The position numbers and the translations under genes were made by a program. Positions 53,101 through 63,786 of a DNA stretch of 64,000 nucleotides are shown here, one piece after another (the stretch's first letter is position 1; each line of letters begins with the position of its first letter). A model generated the notes under the pieces. It saw only the letters and a program-made list of their open reading frames with translations. It searched no databases and was not told where the DNA came from. Origin of the DNA: Paragordius varius (lineage: Eukaryota; Nematomorpha); the NCBI GenBank assembly GCA_964247055.1, contig OZ176051.1, positions 6,324,001 to 6,388,000 of the forward strand. Direction: 5' to 3'.

Positions 53101-56100
53101 ACTGCATTAAGCATAAACAAATTTTTTATAGCCTTTAAAAGTTTAGGGTCGTCAATTATAATAAATGTGTTGTATTCGATTGTTAAGATACCATGTACAC
53201 ATAAAAATATTTCTGGCGCCAGGCGGATCGAGATGAGATTTTTTGATATTCCAATAATCTATATTATTATTATTATTTAAACAAGCAAATATTTAAATTG
53301 CGATCGTTTTTTTCACTAGATTTTAATATATTTATTTGTAATTGGCCTTGGGTGTCCACTTATTCCAATATGTATCGGCGTGTTACTGTCGATTAGAAAA
53401 TGTAATAATATTTGCTTAAATTTACCATTTTTTTTTATTTTTGTTAGATTATTCTTTTGAATACATAAAAGTTTATTAAAAATGGCGATCGGTGCAGTTA
53501 CATTTACCTTAAATTAATTATATTTAAAACAAGTTGTAAAATTGTTTTTTGATTGGCTCCATTTACTTCTTACTTAAAATCGGGTTTGCTTTTAAAAAAT
53601 TACTTCTGAATTTATCGTATATAATAAACATATATTAACACGGTTTTTTGGCGAATTTAAATTCTTACATGCATATCTAATTTCAAAAGTTGCCTAAAAA
53701 ACGCATAACAATCATCAAATTAAAGATTACTTAAATTCTTAAATATTAAAATTCTTTGTAACATTAATGGCATACTGGCATTTTAAAGAAAAAACATATA
53801 TTTTAATACTTTTATTGCATTTCTTTATATTTAGGGAAAATTTGCTAACCTTCTTGTACAAACTCAAGAATGTAGATGGGAGTTTTTGTATGCATGAAGG
53901 TGGGGAAGTCGATATTCGAGGAGTTTATTGTGCCTTAACTATTTGCCGTTTACTAAATATTTATCATGCCGATTTATTTGATAAAACTGCTCAATGGGTT
54001 GCAAGGTAAATAACGTATATTTGTTAATTACCTACATTTATTCCTTAATTTTATTTTTTGATTCTATTATGTTTACATATAGCAGTTTTTTTACTGATCA
54101 AACAAAAAATTTATTAAAATTTTTAGGGGCAAAATATTTGTGATGAGGATTTTTTTACAACTTTTTTTTTATATTTGTATAAAGCGTTTAAGGGCCATAA
54201 AATGCATATTTATAAATTTGACTTAATATCATGGATATTATTTTATAAGTTTTTTAAATTTATGATTGCTCTAATCTAGGGTATATAAATTAACTTTTAT
54301 ATAAATTACTTTTCTTATAAAGTTGTCAGACTTATGAAGGGGGATTTGGGTGTTTACCTGGGACTGAGGCCCATGGTGGTTTTACTTTTTGTGGATTTGC
54401 TTCGTTAGTTTTGTTAGGTCAGGAGCAATTATGCAATATGTCAACTTTATTGGTAAATATTTAAATTACTTGGTTAAATATAATCTTTTATTATTCTTTT
54501 ATTAATTTTGAGTAAAAAGGTTTTTGATATAAAGTTTTATAAAGTATACACTGTGGATTCCCCTATAAGTTTCGCCTCCTCAATATGTGTTTAATAAACA
54601 GCATCCTTATTAAATAATCAGATCATGCCGAATGCGCTTTTTCAGTATTAACCTACATCGTTTAAAGTTTAATTTACCTTTACACAAATTATGTTTGTTA
54701 GTTTGGACTCCTTAAAATCAGTAAAAATAAAATTTAACCATTTTTAGTGAGATTTTATACGCATTAACTGTAGTTTTAGTTTTCTTAATAAGGGTCAAAT
54801 GCGGATAATAAATTTTGTTTTTTCCAATGAAGAGGGTCCACTGTACATCAAACATGCCTTAACATATATTTTTAACAACTGTCCTTATTAATATTATTTA
54901 ATCATTTATTATTATGAATTTGAATTTGTTTATTTGAATATAATGGTAAATGTTTTTATAATTAAAGCAAATTCCATATCTTTAAGTCAAAACCAAAAAA
55001 ATGTCTCATGAAACCACAGCAAACTATATATATATATATATATATATATTAATTCACCCCCTGATATATAAATAAATAAATAAATGCGCATTTTAGAGAT
55101 GGTTATGTTTACGGCAAACTTCTCCGGAAGGGGGATTTAATGGCCGAACGAATAAACTTGTGGATTCTTGTTACTCTTTTTGGGTCGGTGCCGTTTTCCC
55201 AATGCTATGTGAATCGCTGTATTATCAACAAAATTTTGGTGGATTTGTTGGTTCAAAAAACACTGTTAAAAAAGATGAAACGCCCAAAATTAATCTGGAA
55301 GCAAAAAATGGAATATTAAGTATTTTATTTTTTTCAATTATAATATATTATATATTAGTTTCTTATTGATTTGATAAAAATATTGAAAATGTATTATCTC
55401 ATATCATTAAGATAGGTATTATTGGGATTCCATGGATTAAACGAAATATATCTCTATCTTTTGTTGTGTTTGTTCAGTAAAATAAAATCTTTTTCTATGA
55501 TTTAGTCCAAGTTGTTTTAAGACACCCTTTTCGGTTGGGGGCAGGGATCTGTAAATCAAGAATTTCTTTTGCAGGTAAGTCTATACTGGATCTGTCTATG
55601 TGTCCAAAATACCGAGTTCTGTTTGCCTGATAAAAGCTGTTATTGGTTCTAGTTCATTTATGATAGAATTTATCATCATATATTTTAGCATTTTGTCTTC
55701 CGTTCTTTTCATTCTCGATTCTAATGTTTTTGTGATTGCCCAGGTTTCGCAGGCGTAGGTAAGGGTAGGGAGGACACCCACTTTATAGGATTTTATTTTT
55801 TACGGTTATGTCTTTATGTGTTAATACATATCATTATAATATAAAATATCCCTTGATACTAAAAATTATTGTTTGCATTAAGCGAATTAACTTATTTAAA
55901 ATGAAGATGAAAATTGAATATTTTTTATGTTTAGTTGAATTAACTGAATTTTTTTGCAATTGTTTTGATATTCAAAAATAGGCCCTTTAGCTAGTTTAAA
56001 TGTCATATATTTTTTAATTATCGTTTTATTGCTTATTTTAGTGTCACCAAATGTGCCCGAAAAATTTATATATCTATTAGATGGCTGGATGTTTAATTCA

Positions 56101-57141
56101 GGTTGTTATATTATATTAATGATTATAAAATTAAACTTGCAATATTTCACTCCATAAAATTATAAATTATTTTTAAATAAAATTGATTGCTAATAATTTA
56201 ATTTTTGTAATTTTAAATAATTTTTTAGATAACTCTCCTATAGGATTCTAGTAGTGTATTTTTGACTATTTTTAAAATGTTTTTTGTTTTTTTATGTTTT
56301 AAAAGATGATTAGCATTCATTATATCACAGTTAAAAACTTTAGTTACAAAAGCCAACATTAATGTAAAAAATGGCTATTTTTCTGATCAATCTTATTTTT
56401 TTATGATATCATTTCTTGATATTGGTTTTAGAGGCCTTACAAACCTATATTATCCGTTGTTGCCAACATGATTCTGGTAGTCTTTTGGATAAGCCAGATC
56501 GGTATTTTTCAATTACAATGCATATTTTTAATAATGATCTGTAATCCATATATTAAATGTTATTTCCAATTTATTAGACCTCAAGATTTTTATCATACGT
56601 GTTATGCCCTTTCTGGCTTATCTTTGGCACAACATGCATTTAATGCGAAAGCATTTGTTTTTGGCGAGCCTGCCAATGAATTGGTAAAACTTAAATAGCG
56701 TTGGTTTAATTATCAGCTTTTATTATTTTTATCAAAATATGAAGGTTATTAAATTTTAATTATGCAAAATGGTTATAAAGGCTAAATAATGTTATTAGAA
56801 CTCATTAGATATGGATTCTGTGTCCAAGATATTTTGTTTTTTTTAAACAACAAAAACTTTATATCTATAAAAAAAGGAGATTAAATTTTTTGAAAGCACA
56901 CTATAGTATGTTATTTACCATATTACCTAGGTATAAGAACCTAAAACCCAATAATTTAATTATTTCTTATTTTAATTCATATATATTTTGTTTATAATAA
57001 ATTTATATTTTATTACAGAAATGTATACATCCCATTTACAATTTGGAAATTGAGGCTGAACACAAAGCTAGATCATATTTTCAAAAGTTGCATAATCCGC
57101 ATATTTCAGTGCTCAAAACTAATTCCTTGTCAACTTTTTAA
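47133..57141 (+). CDS. FNTB: Protein farnesyltransferase beta subunit
   Basis: Catalytic zinc subunit that, with the alpha subunit, attaches farnesyl to C-terminal CaaX cysteines in the cytosol. Exons: 47133-47268, 47341-47408, 47432-47523, 47549-47716, 53835-54005, 54323-54452, 55097-55319, 56042-56101, 56432-56501, 56578-56683, 57019-57141. All phases join to give 448 residues (human 437). Blocks match along the whole length: [111 protein letters not shown] and [11 protein letters not shown]. The zinc ligands are Asp 278 and Cys 280 (DSC) and His 379 (FYH). A longer polar loop follows the DSC block. Two introns are only 23 and 25 nt; a third is 6.1 kb and full of repeats. Met 47166 is an equally possible start. 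GGTase-I and Rab GGTase beta fit less well. Confidence 0.92.
47409..47431 (+). other. Apparent 23-nt intron in FNTB
   Basis: Starts GTAAATTTTA and ends AAGTAGAG. Read through, it gives an in-frame TAG. Removing it fuses DASYE to CLEASQ, contiguous as in the human protein (AYECLDAS). Confidence 0.7.
47524..47548 (+). other. Apparent 25-nt intron in FNTB
   Basis: Starts GTTTTTTGAG and ends TGATATTAG. Read through, it gives a stop and a shifted frame. Removing it gives [14 protein letters not shown], with the same number of residues as the human enzyme between its DE and FL landmarks. Confidence 0.7.
50312..50620 (+). pseudogene. Non-LTR reverse transcriptase C-terminal relic
   Basis: Translates in broken frames to the region after the reverse transcriptase palm of LINE elements: [13 protein letters not shown], then [11 protein letters not shown], then a GHPRLT-like end. 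It is 5'-truncated and stop-containing, inside the 6.1-kb FTase intron. Confidence 0.65.
50930..53280. repeat. Inverted pair of decayed ORF-bearing repeats
   Basis: The arm at about 50990-51170 and 51640-51710 (+) is repeated in reverse complement at about 53060-52720. Shared blocks include TAGTTTAGCAAATGG, CATATGAAAGAGGATTGACG, GGCTTATGAAGGAT and CGCAGATGATAT...ACATCTCTCATCAAT. Arm 1 has about 450 extra bases in its middle. Translations agree between arms in places (ISLANG; TSLIN) and are coding-like: one arm gives [20 protein letters not shown], the other [19 protein letters not shown]. Both are interrupted by stops. The protein family is not recognised. It lies inside the 6.1-kb FTase intron. 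Confidence 0.6.
51270..51975 (+). repeat. Degenerate direct repeats
   Basis: A motif like TATTGATAAATACAGGTAAAA recurs near 51277, 51385, 51860 and 51938, each preceded by TTATTAATTATTA-like sequence with TTTTTGACATA or a variant of it. About four diverged units of roughly 90-110 bp lie between the inverted arms. Confidence 0.45.
54110..54290 (+). repeat. Dispersed repeat, copy 2
   Basis: Diverged copy of 33795-34010 (GTGATGAGGATTTTTTTACA and later blocks), in the intron after FTase exon 5. Confidence 0.45.
55025..55049. repeat. (TA)n microsatellite
   Basis: Uninterrupted TA run in the FTase intron before exon 7. Confidence 0.8.
55500..55800 (-). pseudogene. Non-LTR reverse transcriptase C-terminal relic
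   Basis: The minus strand reads [20 protein letters not shown], then an [13 protein letters not shown] segment, then after a frameshift [12 protein letters not shown] and a [11 protein letters not shown] end. This is the conserved tail of LINE-type reverse transcriptases. It is truncated on both sides and lies antisense in an FTase intron. It is related to, but not the same piece as, the relic at 50312-50620. Confidence 0.75.
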
Positions 57142-57192
57142 TATATTTGTAGTTTGAAAAATGTAATTTAAGATATGTCTATAAAAGCTTAT

Positions 57193-57198
57193 TTTATT
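57193..57198 (-). terminator. Poly(A) signal of the right-hand mucin gene
   Basis: AATAAA on the minus strand, about 132 nt after the stop at 57330. Confidence 0.4.
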
Positions 57199-57297
57199 TG
57201 TGATGCAAATCTAACTATATATGTCTAGTATATTATGTGGTTAAATAACGATAATAATATATATTTTTACGCGTCAGTAATTGAGAAAATATAATAC

Positions 57298-57303
57298 AAT
57301 AAA
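57298..57303 (+). terminator. Poly(A) signal of FNTB
   Basis: AATAAA on the plus strand, 157 nt after the FTase stop. It lies beyond the mucin gene's own signal on the other strand, so the 3' UTRs would overlap. Confidence 0.4.
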
Positions 57304-57329
57304 ATTTCTTCTTCTAGTATTAACATTAT

Positions 57330-60300
57330 TTAATTATGTGGACAATCTTTCAAGAGTTTTGAAACGACAATGTAAGCAGACTTGAACGGTTGATTCACTA
57401 CAACATAACCTTTGTTTAATTTCAAGTTTGAGAGAACATAATCCTTCAAGAAATTATAGTTTTCTGGACCATCAGCGCTGGCTTTTGTTTTTACCGAAAG
57501 ACCCGTTTCTGTTTGTAATACAGTAACCTAGAAATATACAATTTGTTGTTTTTATATTTTTATCATATTAGCATATATATAAAAATCAAAAATTTACCTC
57601 AGCATAATCGGCAACATTCAAGGTTTTTGTGTCATAATTGATTAAGTTTATGCATTCTAACACATTCCCAGCTTTATTTTCTTCATTGAAATCTAATCTT
57701 ACCTATTTTTATATTAACGAATAATTATTATTTTGGTGGTTATGTGAAAATATTTAGTTTTAAAGGCTATGGGTCCTATAGTAGCGTGTTTCTTTGGCCT
57801 TAAATGCACCAATAACAGAAACCTATGTGAGGTGTAGGGATACTTTTTTTGAATAATCAAATATTTTTTAAACTGAACGCGTTAAGTTGAAAGAACAATA
57901 TAATCGTACACAGCCTCTGATAATTTAAACTCATATTTAGAAAGTATAGGGATAATTTGTATATTATATGCCCGACAAGTGACATATAGAATTAATACCA
58001 ATTTGGTACATGTGCAACCATGAAATTTTGGTAATGAATGAGTAAACTAGGGGATCCGTAAAAACTAGATTGTAGACATTTTCAATTATAGCTCTTAATT
58101 ACTAATTTACAAAATTCACAATTGGGGGAAATTAACTATATAAGAATTTTCAGTGAATTACAGTAGTATGTATACATTGCTAGAAGGTTATTAATTATTG
58201 CCAAATAGCATATACAACAAAGGGCAGTATTATTGACGTATAGTTTTTTTTTACTTTTTACTATTATTAGCCAATAATAATTCTCTTTGCTGCATGCTAT
58301 TTGGCAATAAATAATAACTTTCTAACAATATATAGTTACTCATACTGTATAGCAATTATTAAACCTAAAGAATGAGTTACAAATAAAATTTAGTTGACTG
58401 GTACCCGTATTTATGCTACAAAATACTAAAAAACATTGAATCTTTATATCATGTCTAATATAGAAATATACTTTAATACTAATTAGTCTCAAGATTCTAT
58501 GCAACATCAATTAATCGAAAATCGCTTTATTATTTGATTTTATAAAATAATAAATATATTTAAAAAATCAAGACAAAAATAGAAACAAAACCCAATTTAA
58601 ATTATCAAAAATTAAATGACACACCAATTTAAATTTCCGGTTTGAATAGTGGGACTAGCTCCTTGAGTTATCTAAGTAAGCTGTCAAGCAAACTCAAATT
58701 TGCCCTTGTGAATAAGCCGGCTCAAAACACACTATAGAGATAGACTATATAGCCTCGTATTTTGTAGTAATCCCCAATTCACAATAATGGTGTTTATAAT
58801 GTCTCATCTCAAAATTGATGGTCCTTACAACCATGAGCCGGCTTCAAGGAAATTTGTGGCTAGCTATTTTACATGTTTAAAATTAAGCAATATTTAACAG
58901 GTAATAATTTTATATTTGGATTTGTCTTAGGATGAATATGTACAAAACATTAATTTGAGTTGGAAATCTACCTTATCATTCACATAGATATGGTAATCAG
59001 ATGATTGAACCGATTTCATTTCTGCAATCACATCGTCTCCAAATATTTTATATTCCACCAAACCGTTTTCTTTGTGTGGAACTAAATTTCCTAAATAACG
59101 GACATAGACGTCATCGTTATCCGGCATTAAAATCAGATTCCTACATTAGGAAAAAAAATAAAGGTATCAACATTAGTCCACAATATATTTGGAAAAAAAC
59201 ACATAAATCAACTATCAGCAAACATGGAACATTTAATACACGTTTCGTTAATAAAGTGCAAAAATATTTCATTTTAAATTTAGCGGTTTATTTCTAAAAC
59301 CATTGACCTAGTTAACTTTTCTGACATGAATTAACGTAAACAAGCAGATCTGTATGAAAAAAATTGTTAAATTAGTTATCTGCATCTAAAATAATAGGAT
59401 AAAATACTTGATAGATTTCTCCTTGTAATTAATAACATTGTATATCCCAGGCGTTCTGACCAATTCACAAAGGCATTTATAGTCAAGGTAAACAGCTAAA
59501 AGAACATATAGAAAAATCATTAGTAAAAATAAACTTCAAAAATATTGTAAACGGGATATCTTACTCTTATTATTATTGGAATAAGTGAAATTAGGCAAGT
59601 TCAAATTTCCCCAATAACTCCCATCCAAGCACACTATAAAAATATTGAATATAATTATAAATATATGATAAAATCGAAATGTAAAAATTTACACTTCTAA
59701 ATATATTTTACCATTTGAACAATTTTGTAAAACTACTCTAAGGATGTGTTGCTGGGCCCTGCTTGAATCTATGATATCACCTTGAGCCATTTCAAGCTCA
59801 TTGATGAATGTGTTACGCAATCCGGTTCTAATTATGCTATATTGTCCAATTTGATCTACCATAACATAATCATCTAGCTGTGATATTTCCAACTAATAAT
59901 ACATAAAGTATAGGATCTAAATATAATAACCAATTTAAATTATGTATAATGTGGTTGGCAAACAATGAAAAAATTAATATAATTTTGTTTGCTCTCCCTA
60001 TACTGTGTAAAATTAAAGTTACGTAGAAATATAAAGAAGTGTTTTTTCAAAAGACATATTTACTTTTTTAAATCTTGATTTATTATATAAAAATAATTTA
60101 ATTAAAATTGTAAAATACATAATTGATTGTATATTACTTATTTTCATTTCTATTATATACTTTGCATAATACAATCAGTTACAATTTAAAAAAATATTTG
60201 TCTTTAGATTTTACCTTTTGTCCGTATAATTTCAATTTTGACCAATATATTTATAAAATCCTTATAAATGTTTCGGCATTATGGTTGAGACTTTGACTCT

Positions 60301-63111
60301 TTATCAAAAACCGGTGGCACTTTTTTAACATATTTAAGAATACACTTTTTAATCTGGTTGCACATTAGTTATTGATGACTTTGTTTAAAGGCTTTTGGTC
60401 GCTCATACTTTAATTTAATGATTTATAATTTAAAAAATAATTATATTCTTATTACTAACACAGTTAATTTTTACGCTTATATATATATATATATATATAT
60501 ATGATATATATACTTCAAAAAAGCTAATAGGATTGAAAATAATCATGTATACATAAATTTTGTTTTGAAGGTTTATTATTATTCAATGCGTTTATTTTAA
60601 TTATTTTGGTGTAAGATAATCTACCACAATTACAATAAATTAAAATTGGGTATAGCCTACCTCTTAAAATTATATCATTTATCATCTGTTAAGCGCTATG
60701 GTATTTGCATTTAATTTGCCTATAACCTAATTTTCAGAATCTGAAATCTTTCATTATAATTTTTAATCTAATTTAGATGTTTTACTTTAAAATAACCTAA
60801 AACTTCACCGTTATCGAAATATTAGATTTTTCTTATTAAATTAGAATTAGGTACTAAATTAAATAAAGTAGAATACCGTCTCAATGTTGGATTTAGAGAG
60901 TGATAGATCATAGCACATGCTTTTCACTCCGCCACGTGAGAAATGGAGTCCACAAAATTTCGGAACTTGGGCCTCACGGTCTACTACCAATTTCAACTAA
61001 AATTATTTTTTTCAATTAGATTTTTAAAATATTTTCCTTTTAAGGTATTATAAGAATATAAAAAGGCCTATTAACCAAATAATATTAATCAAGCGCATAA
61101 TTGTTTATGAAAATTTTATAAAGAGTGAGTAATGAACCCAAAAGTAATTTTAAAAAATCGTATTTATCTTTGAAATATAGATTATGTCGATTGTTACAGA
61201 ACAGATTCATGCTTAACGTATGTAGTGTAAACTTTTAAATTCACACTAATGATGTATAATCCTTACATTACTCCTTGATTTCATTTTCAAGTTAAACTCT
61301 TTGGAAGTCATATCAAGATCATCCAACACATCCTGACTAAAAGCTTTGACCGGACCGTCACCGGGTTTAGCTTGAAATAATGCTCTGCCATCAATTATCC
61401 ACTCAATATTATTCTTTTGTTTGGAGAGGAAAGTTTGAGTTTTGTATTTGAAAGATCTATTTTATAGCAATACTTTTAAATAAGCTATTTTTTAGGATTT
61501 GATATTAAATAAAATTTACGGCGGTAAATTGAGTTTCTTCACAAGATCGTAGACTCCAGGTCGTTTGATTCCATAACACAAAGCTATTTTACAAATACAT
61601 TTTTATATGATGATCGGAACTATTAATTAAAAAGAGCATATAATTTATGAATTACTTCCAATATCATAGGAGCTATTCTTTGGTGGACCTATAAATTCAT
61701 GATTAATTAGCATTTAGACATTATTTATTTAGTTAAGTATTTATAAAAAATAAAAAAAACAATTACTCATGTCCTCTTCGCAATCAATTATGGTTGTAAT
61801 ATCTGTTTGTATAAAGAGTTAATTAATTACCAACACCTTTAATAATTTTAATAATCTTTGAATGACTAAACCCAATTATTATCGTATAATAATTGGTAAA
61901 CTTAAATCATATTTTATAGTGTATTATTGGGCACCGAATACTTATCCTAACTTTTATTTATGCTATCTAGTTTTTTATAACATTCCTTTTTGAATATTCA
62001 TAGCAAAATATAATAAACAAAAACCATAACCTGTATTGATGGTGGCGGATGTTGTAGTTTCTATATATAATACATTATAAAAACGTTTATAAAAATACAA
62101 TGGTTTGTGCTTCTTGGTTTATTTTTATCCCTCTACTCTTAAAAACCTCCCTGGGAAATTATTTTAAATATCTTTGAAGAAAAAACTAATTGGTCATGGT
62201 TATGAATCCGATTTTAATTTATAAAAATAAATGCAAAACATTGTAACCCAAAAAGGTTGTCTAAACGATTCTGAGGTCTAATTAAAGTCATTGTTTCACA
62301 ATTGACATAACACACTTTCATGAAAACAAATATCAAGTAATTTTAAATAAATCCAGATAAGAACTTCAATTTTGTATAGAAATAGCTTCTATAATATCAT
62401 AGGATTTATTTTAAATTATTTGATATTAATTTTTTATTATTTGGTCAAGGGTATAAAAAAATATCATGATGAAATTAAAATATTATTATAAATAACAGAA
62501 TTATCATGGTACTTTTGGTCTTGGAAATTACAGGTGATAAAGAAGATTATTTACACTTTGTGCTAGGTGCTCTATATCAAAATGGCAAAATTTTACCATA
62601 TTTTTTGTAATAATTTTTTTTGAAAGCTAAATGTTTCATTCCAAAAAAATCACTAATATAGATATCATGCACTCTTTATAAAAAGCAAAACAATATTTTT
62701 ATAATATTTTAATTTTTAGATGTGGGCCCAGAAAGTCCCAAATTTTTTTTCTCTTCCAAAATAGGCTAACTCTTTTAAAATAAACGCAAAGTGCCGGAAT
62801 TTCGCAATAAAGTTATATATGCCAAATTTTCACAAAATAATATTTTTTAAAAATGCATACTTTTAGAATTCAATTTTTATCAAAATTTTGTTGGATTTGA
62901 TGATGCTCATTTCTATCGCTTCAGAATATCAATTTAAAGGTTTGTTTACTTTTAATTGATAAATTTTTATATAAAAACATAGTTTATATTTAACAATTGA
63001 AGACAAACCAATAATTTTTTCAAAATTCTGAGGTGATAGATATGTTCAATATCATAGAATATTATATAAAAACCAAAAGCACCAGGAGAATACTGATACA
63101 TTTTTCTATTC

Positions 63112-63144
<33 letters not shown>

Positions 63145-63786
63145 TATATATAAATTTAATCTTGATATTTTTTGTGTAAACTATGTGTCCATATAAAAGT
63201 GATCAAATGGAACTCTTTATATAAGGTTTTGTCAAGATATAATTTATTAGCTAAAAGCTAGAACTTAACTTTTTCCACACAAATTCCAAATATGATATTT
63301 TGTGCAAAACTGACTGACCTTGAGAGGGAGGCGTAACTGGCGTCGTAGTTTCATACGTATCTGCCGTCATGGTGTATGTCGTAGTTTCTGGCGTCGTAGT
63401 CTCACCACCTGGAGTCGTAGTTTCCCAAGGAATGGTGTCTATCGTTTCTATAGTAGTTGTCGTTGTGTCATATTCAGGGGTTGTAGTTTCCCAAGGAATG
63501 GTATCTATCGTTTCAATAGTAGTTGTCGTTGTATCATAGCCTGGAGTTGTAGTTTCCCAAGGAACCGTATCAATAATTTCTGTAGTCGTTGTAGTTGTAT
63601 CATATTCAGGAGTCGTGGTTTCCCAAGGAATGGTATCTATTGTTTCAATAGTAGTTGTGGTTGTATCGTAATCTGGGGTGGATTCACTAGGTGGTGTAGG
63701 ATCGGTATGTATGGTAGGGATGGTAAATGTGTAAGTCGTTTCAGGTACCGTTGGGGTAACGGTTGATTGTGCCACGGTTGTTGTTA
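57330..63786 (-). CDS. Mucin-type protein with duplicated unknown module, 5'-partial
   Basis: At least 583 residues. Thirteen exons join in phase: 63319-63786, 62031-62060, 61767-61802, 61656-61688, 61520-61583, 61267-61456, 60877-60996, 59712-59892, 59565-59633, 59408-59495, 58972-59140, 57598-57702, 57330-57527. The acceptor at 63786 needs an earlier exon outside the window. The first exon is a Thr/Pro mucin region with four 22-residue repeats (EYDTTTTTIETIDTIPWE plus TTTP). Small phase-1 linker exons follow, then two copies of a module. Copy 1 starts CYGIKRPGVYDLV, copy 2 CELVRTPGIYNVI. Both continue with F-x-x-DV-[LI] and a later Cys block (FCGLHF, LECINL). The four module exons have the same phases in both copies (1-2, 2-0, 0-0, 0-end). 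No membrane segment is seen at the end (KLLKDCPHN), so it is probably secreted. The module matches no family I recognise; an Ig- or C-type-lectin-like fold is possible but unsupported. Confidence 0.75.
58161..58347. mobile_element. Fold-back MITE, 187 bp, TA-flanked
   Basis: The two arms, about 65 bp each, are near-perfect inverted repeats containing ATTGCCAAATAGCAT. The element runs from CAGTA to TACTG with TA at both ends. It lies in an intron of the right-hand mucin gene. The termini again suggest Tc1/mariner mobilisation, but the sequence differs from the MITEs on the left. Confidence 0.75.
58709..58843. repeat. Element bounded by AAGCCGGCTCA
   Basis: Starts AAGCCGGCTCA and ends TGAGCCGGCTT, a perfect 11-bp inverted pair about 135 bp apart. 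The same motif with its flank (AATAAGCCGGCTCA) recurs at about 32866. No target duplication is obvious. Confidence 0.45.
60479..60502. repeat. (TA)n microsatellite
   Basis: Uninterrupted AT run in the mucin gene intron before exon 60877-60996 (genomic order). Confidence 0.8.
62500..62860 (-). repeat. Dispersed repeat, inverted copy of 20930-21270
   Basis: The reverse complement shares GGGACTTTCTGGGCCCACAT-like, TATTGTTTTG and TTTTTTGGAATGAAACATTTAG-like blocks with 20930-21270 in the same order. Non-coding. Confidence 0.5.
62870..62960 (-). repeat. Partial copy of the 825-1190 relic
   Basis: The reverse complement contains AAGCGATAGAAATGAGCATC followed by ATC, exactly as near 1070-1095, preceded by AGTAAAC and TTTAAATT. 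Confidence 0.5.
63114..63142. repeat. (TA)n microsatellite
   Basis: TA run in the intron just downstream of the mucin repeat exon. Confidence 0.8.
63405..63690. repeat. 66-bp coding tandem repeat
   Basis: Four units of 66 bp encode the 22-residue Thr-rich repeat of the mucin exon on the minus strand. Units differ by a few substitutions (EY/GY, IET/TEI, TIP/TVP). The antisense ORF at 63320-63766 is its shadow. Confidence 0.85.

Larger units (their letters stand above)
57142..57329. other. Tail-to-tail gap between FNTB and mucin gene
   Basis: The 188 bp between the two stop codons hold both 3' UTRs. No other feature is seen. Confidence 0.6.

Noticed and set aside
53080..53280. Plus-strand ORF, 66 aa
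   Set aside because: Antisense to the decayed coding-like sequence of inverted arm 2.
63320..63766. Plus-strand Arg/Cys-rich ORF with repeats
   Set aside because: Antisense of the 66-bp Thr repeat exon, which is phase-joined to twelve further coding exons.
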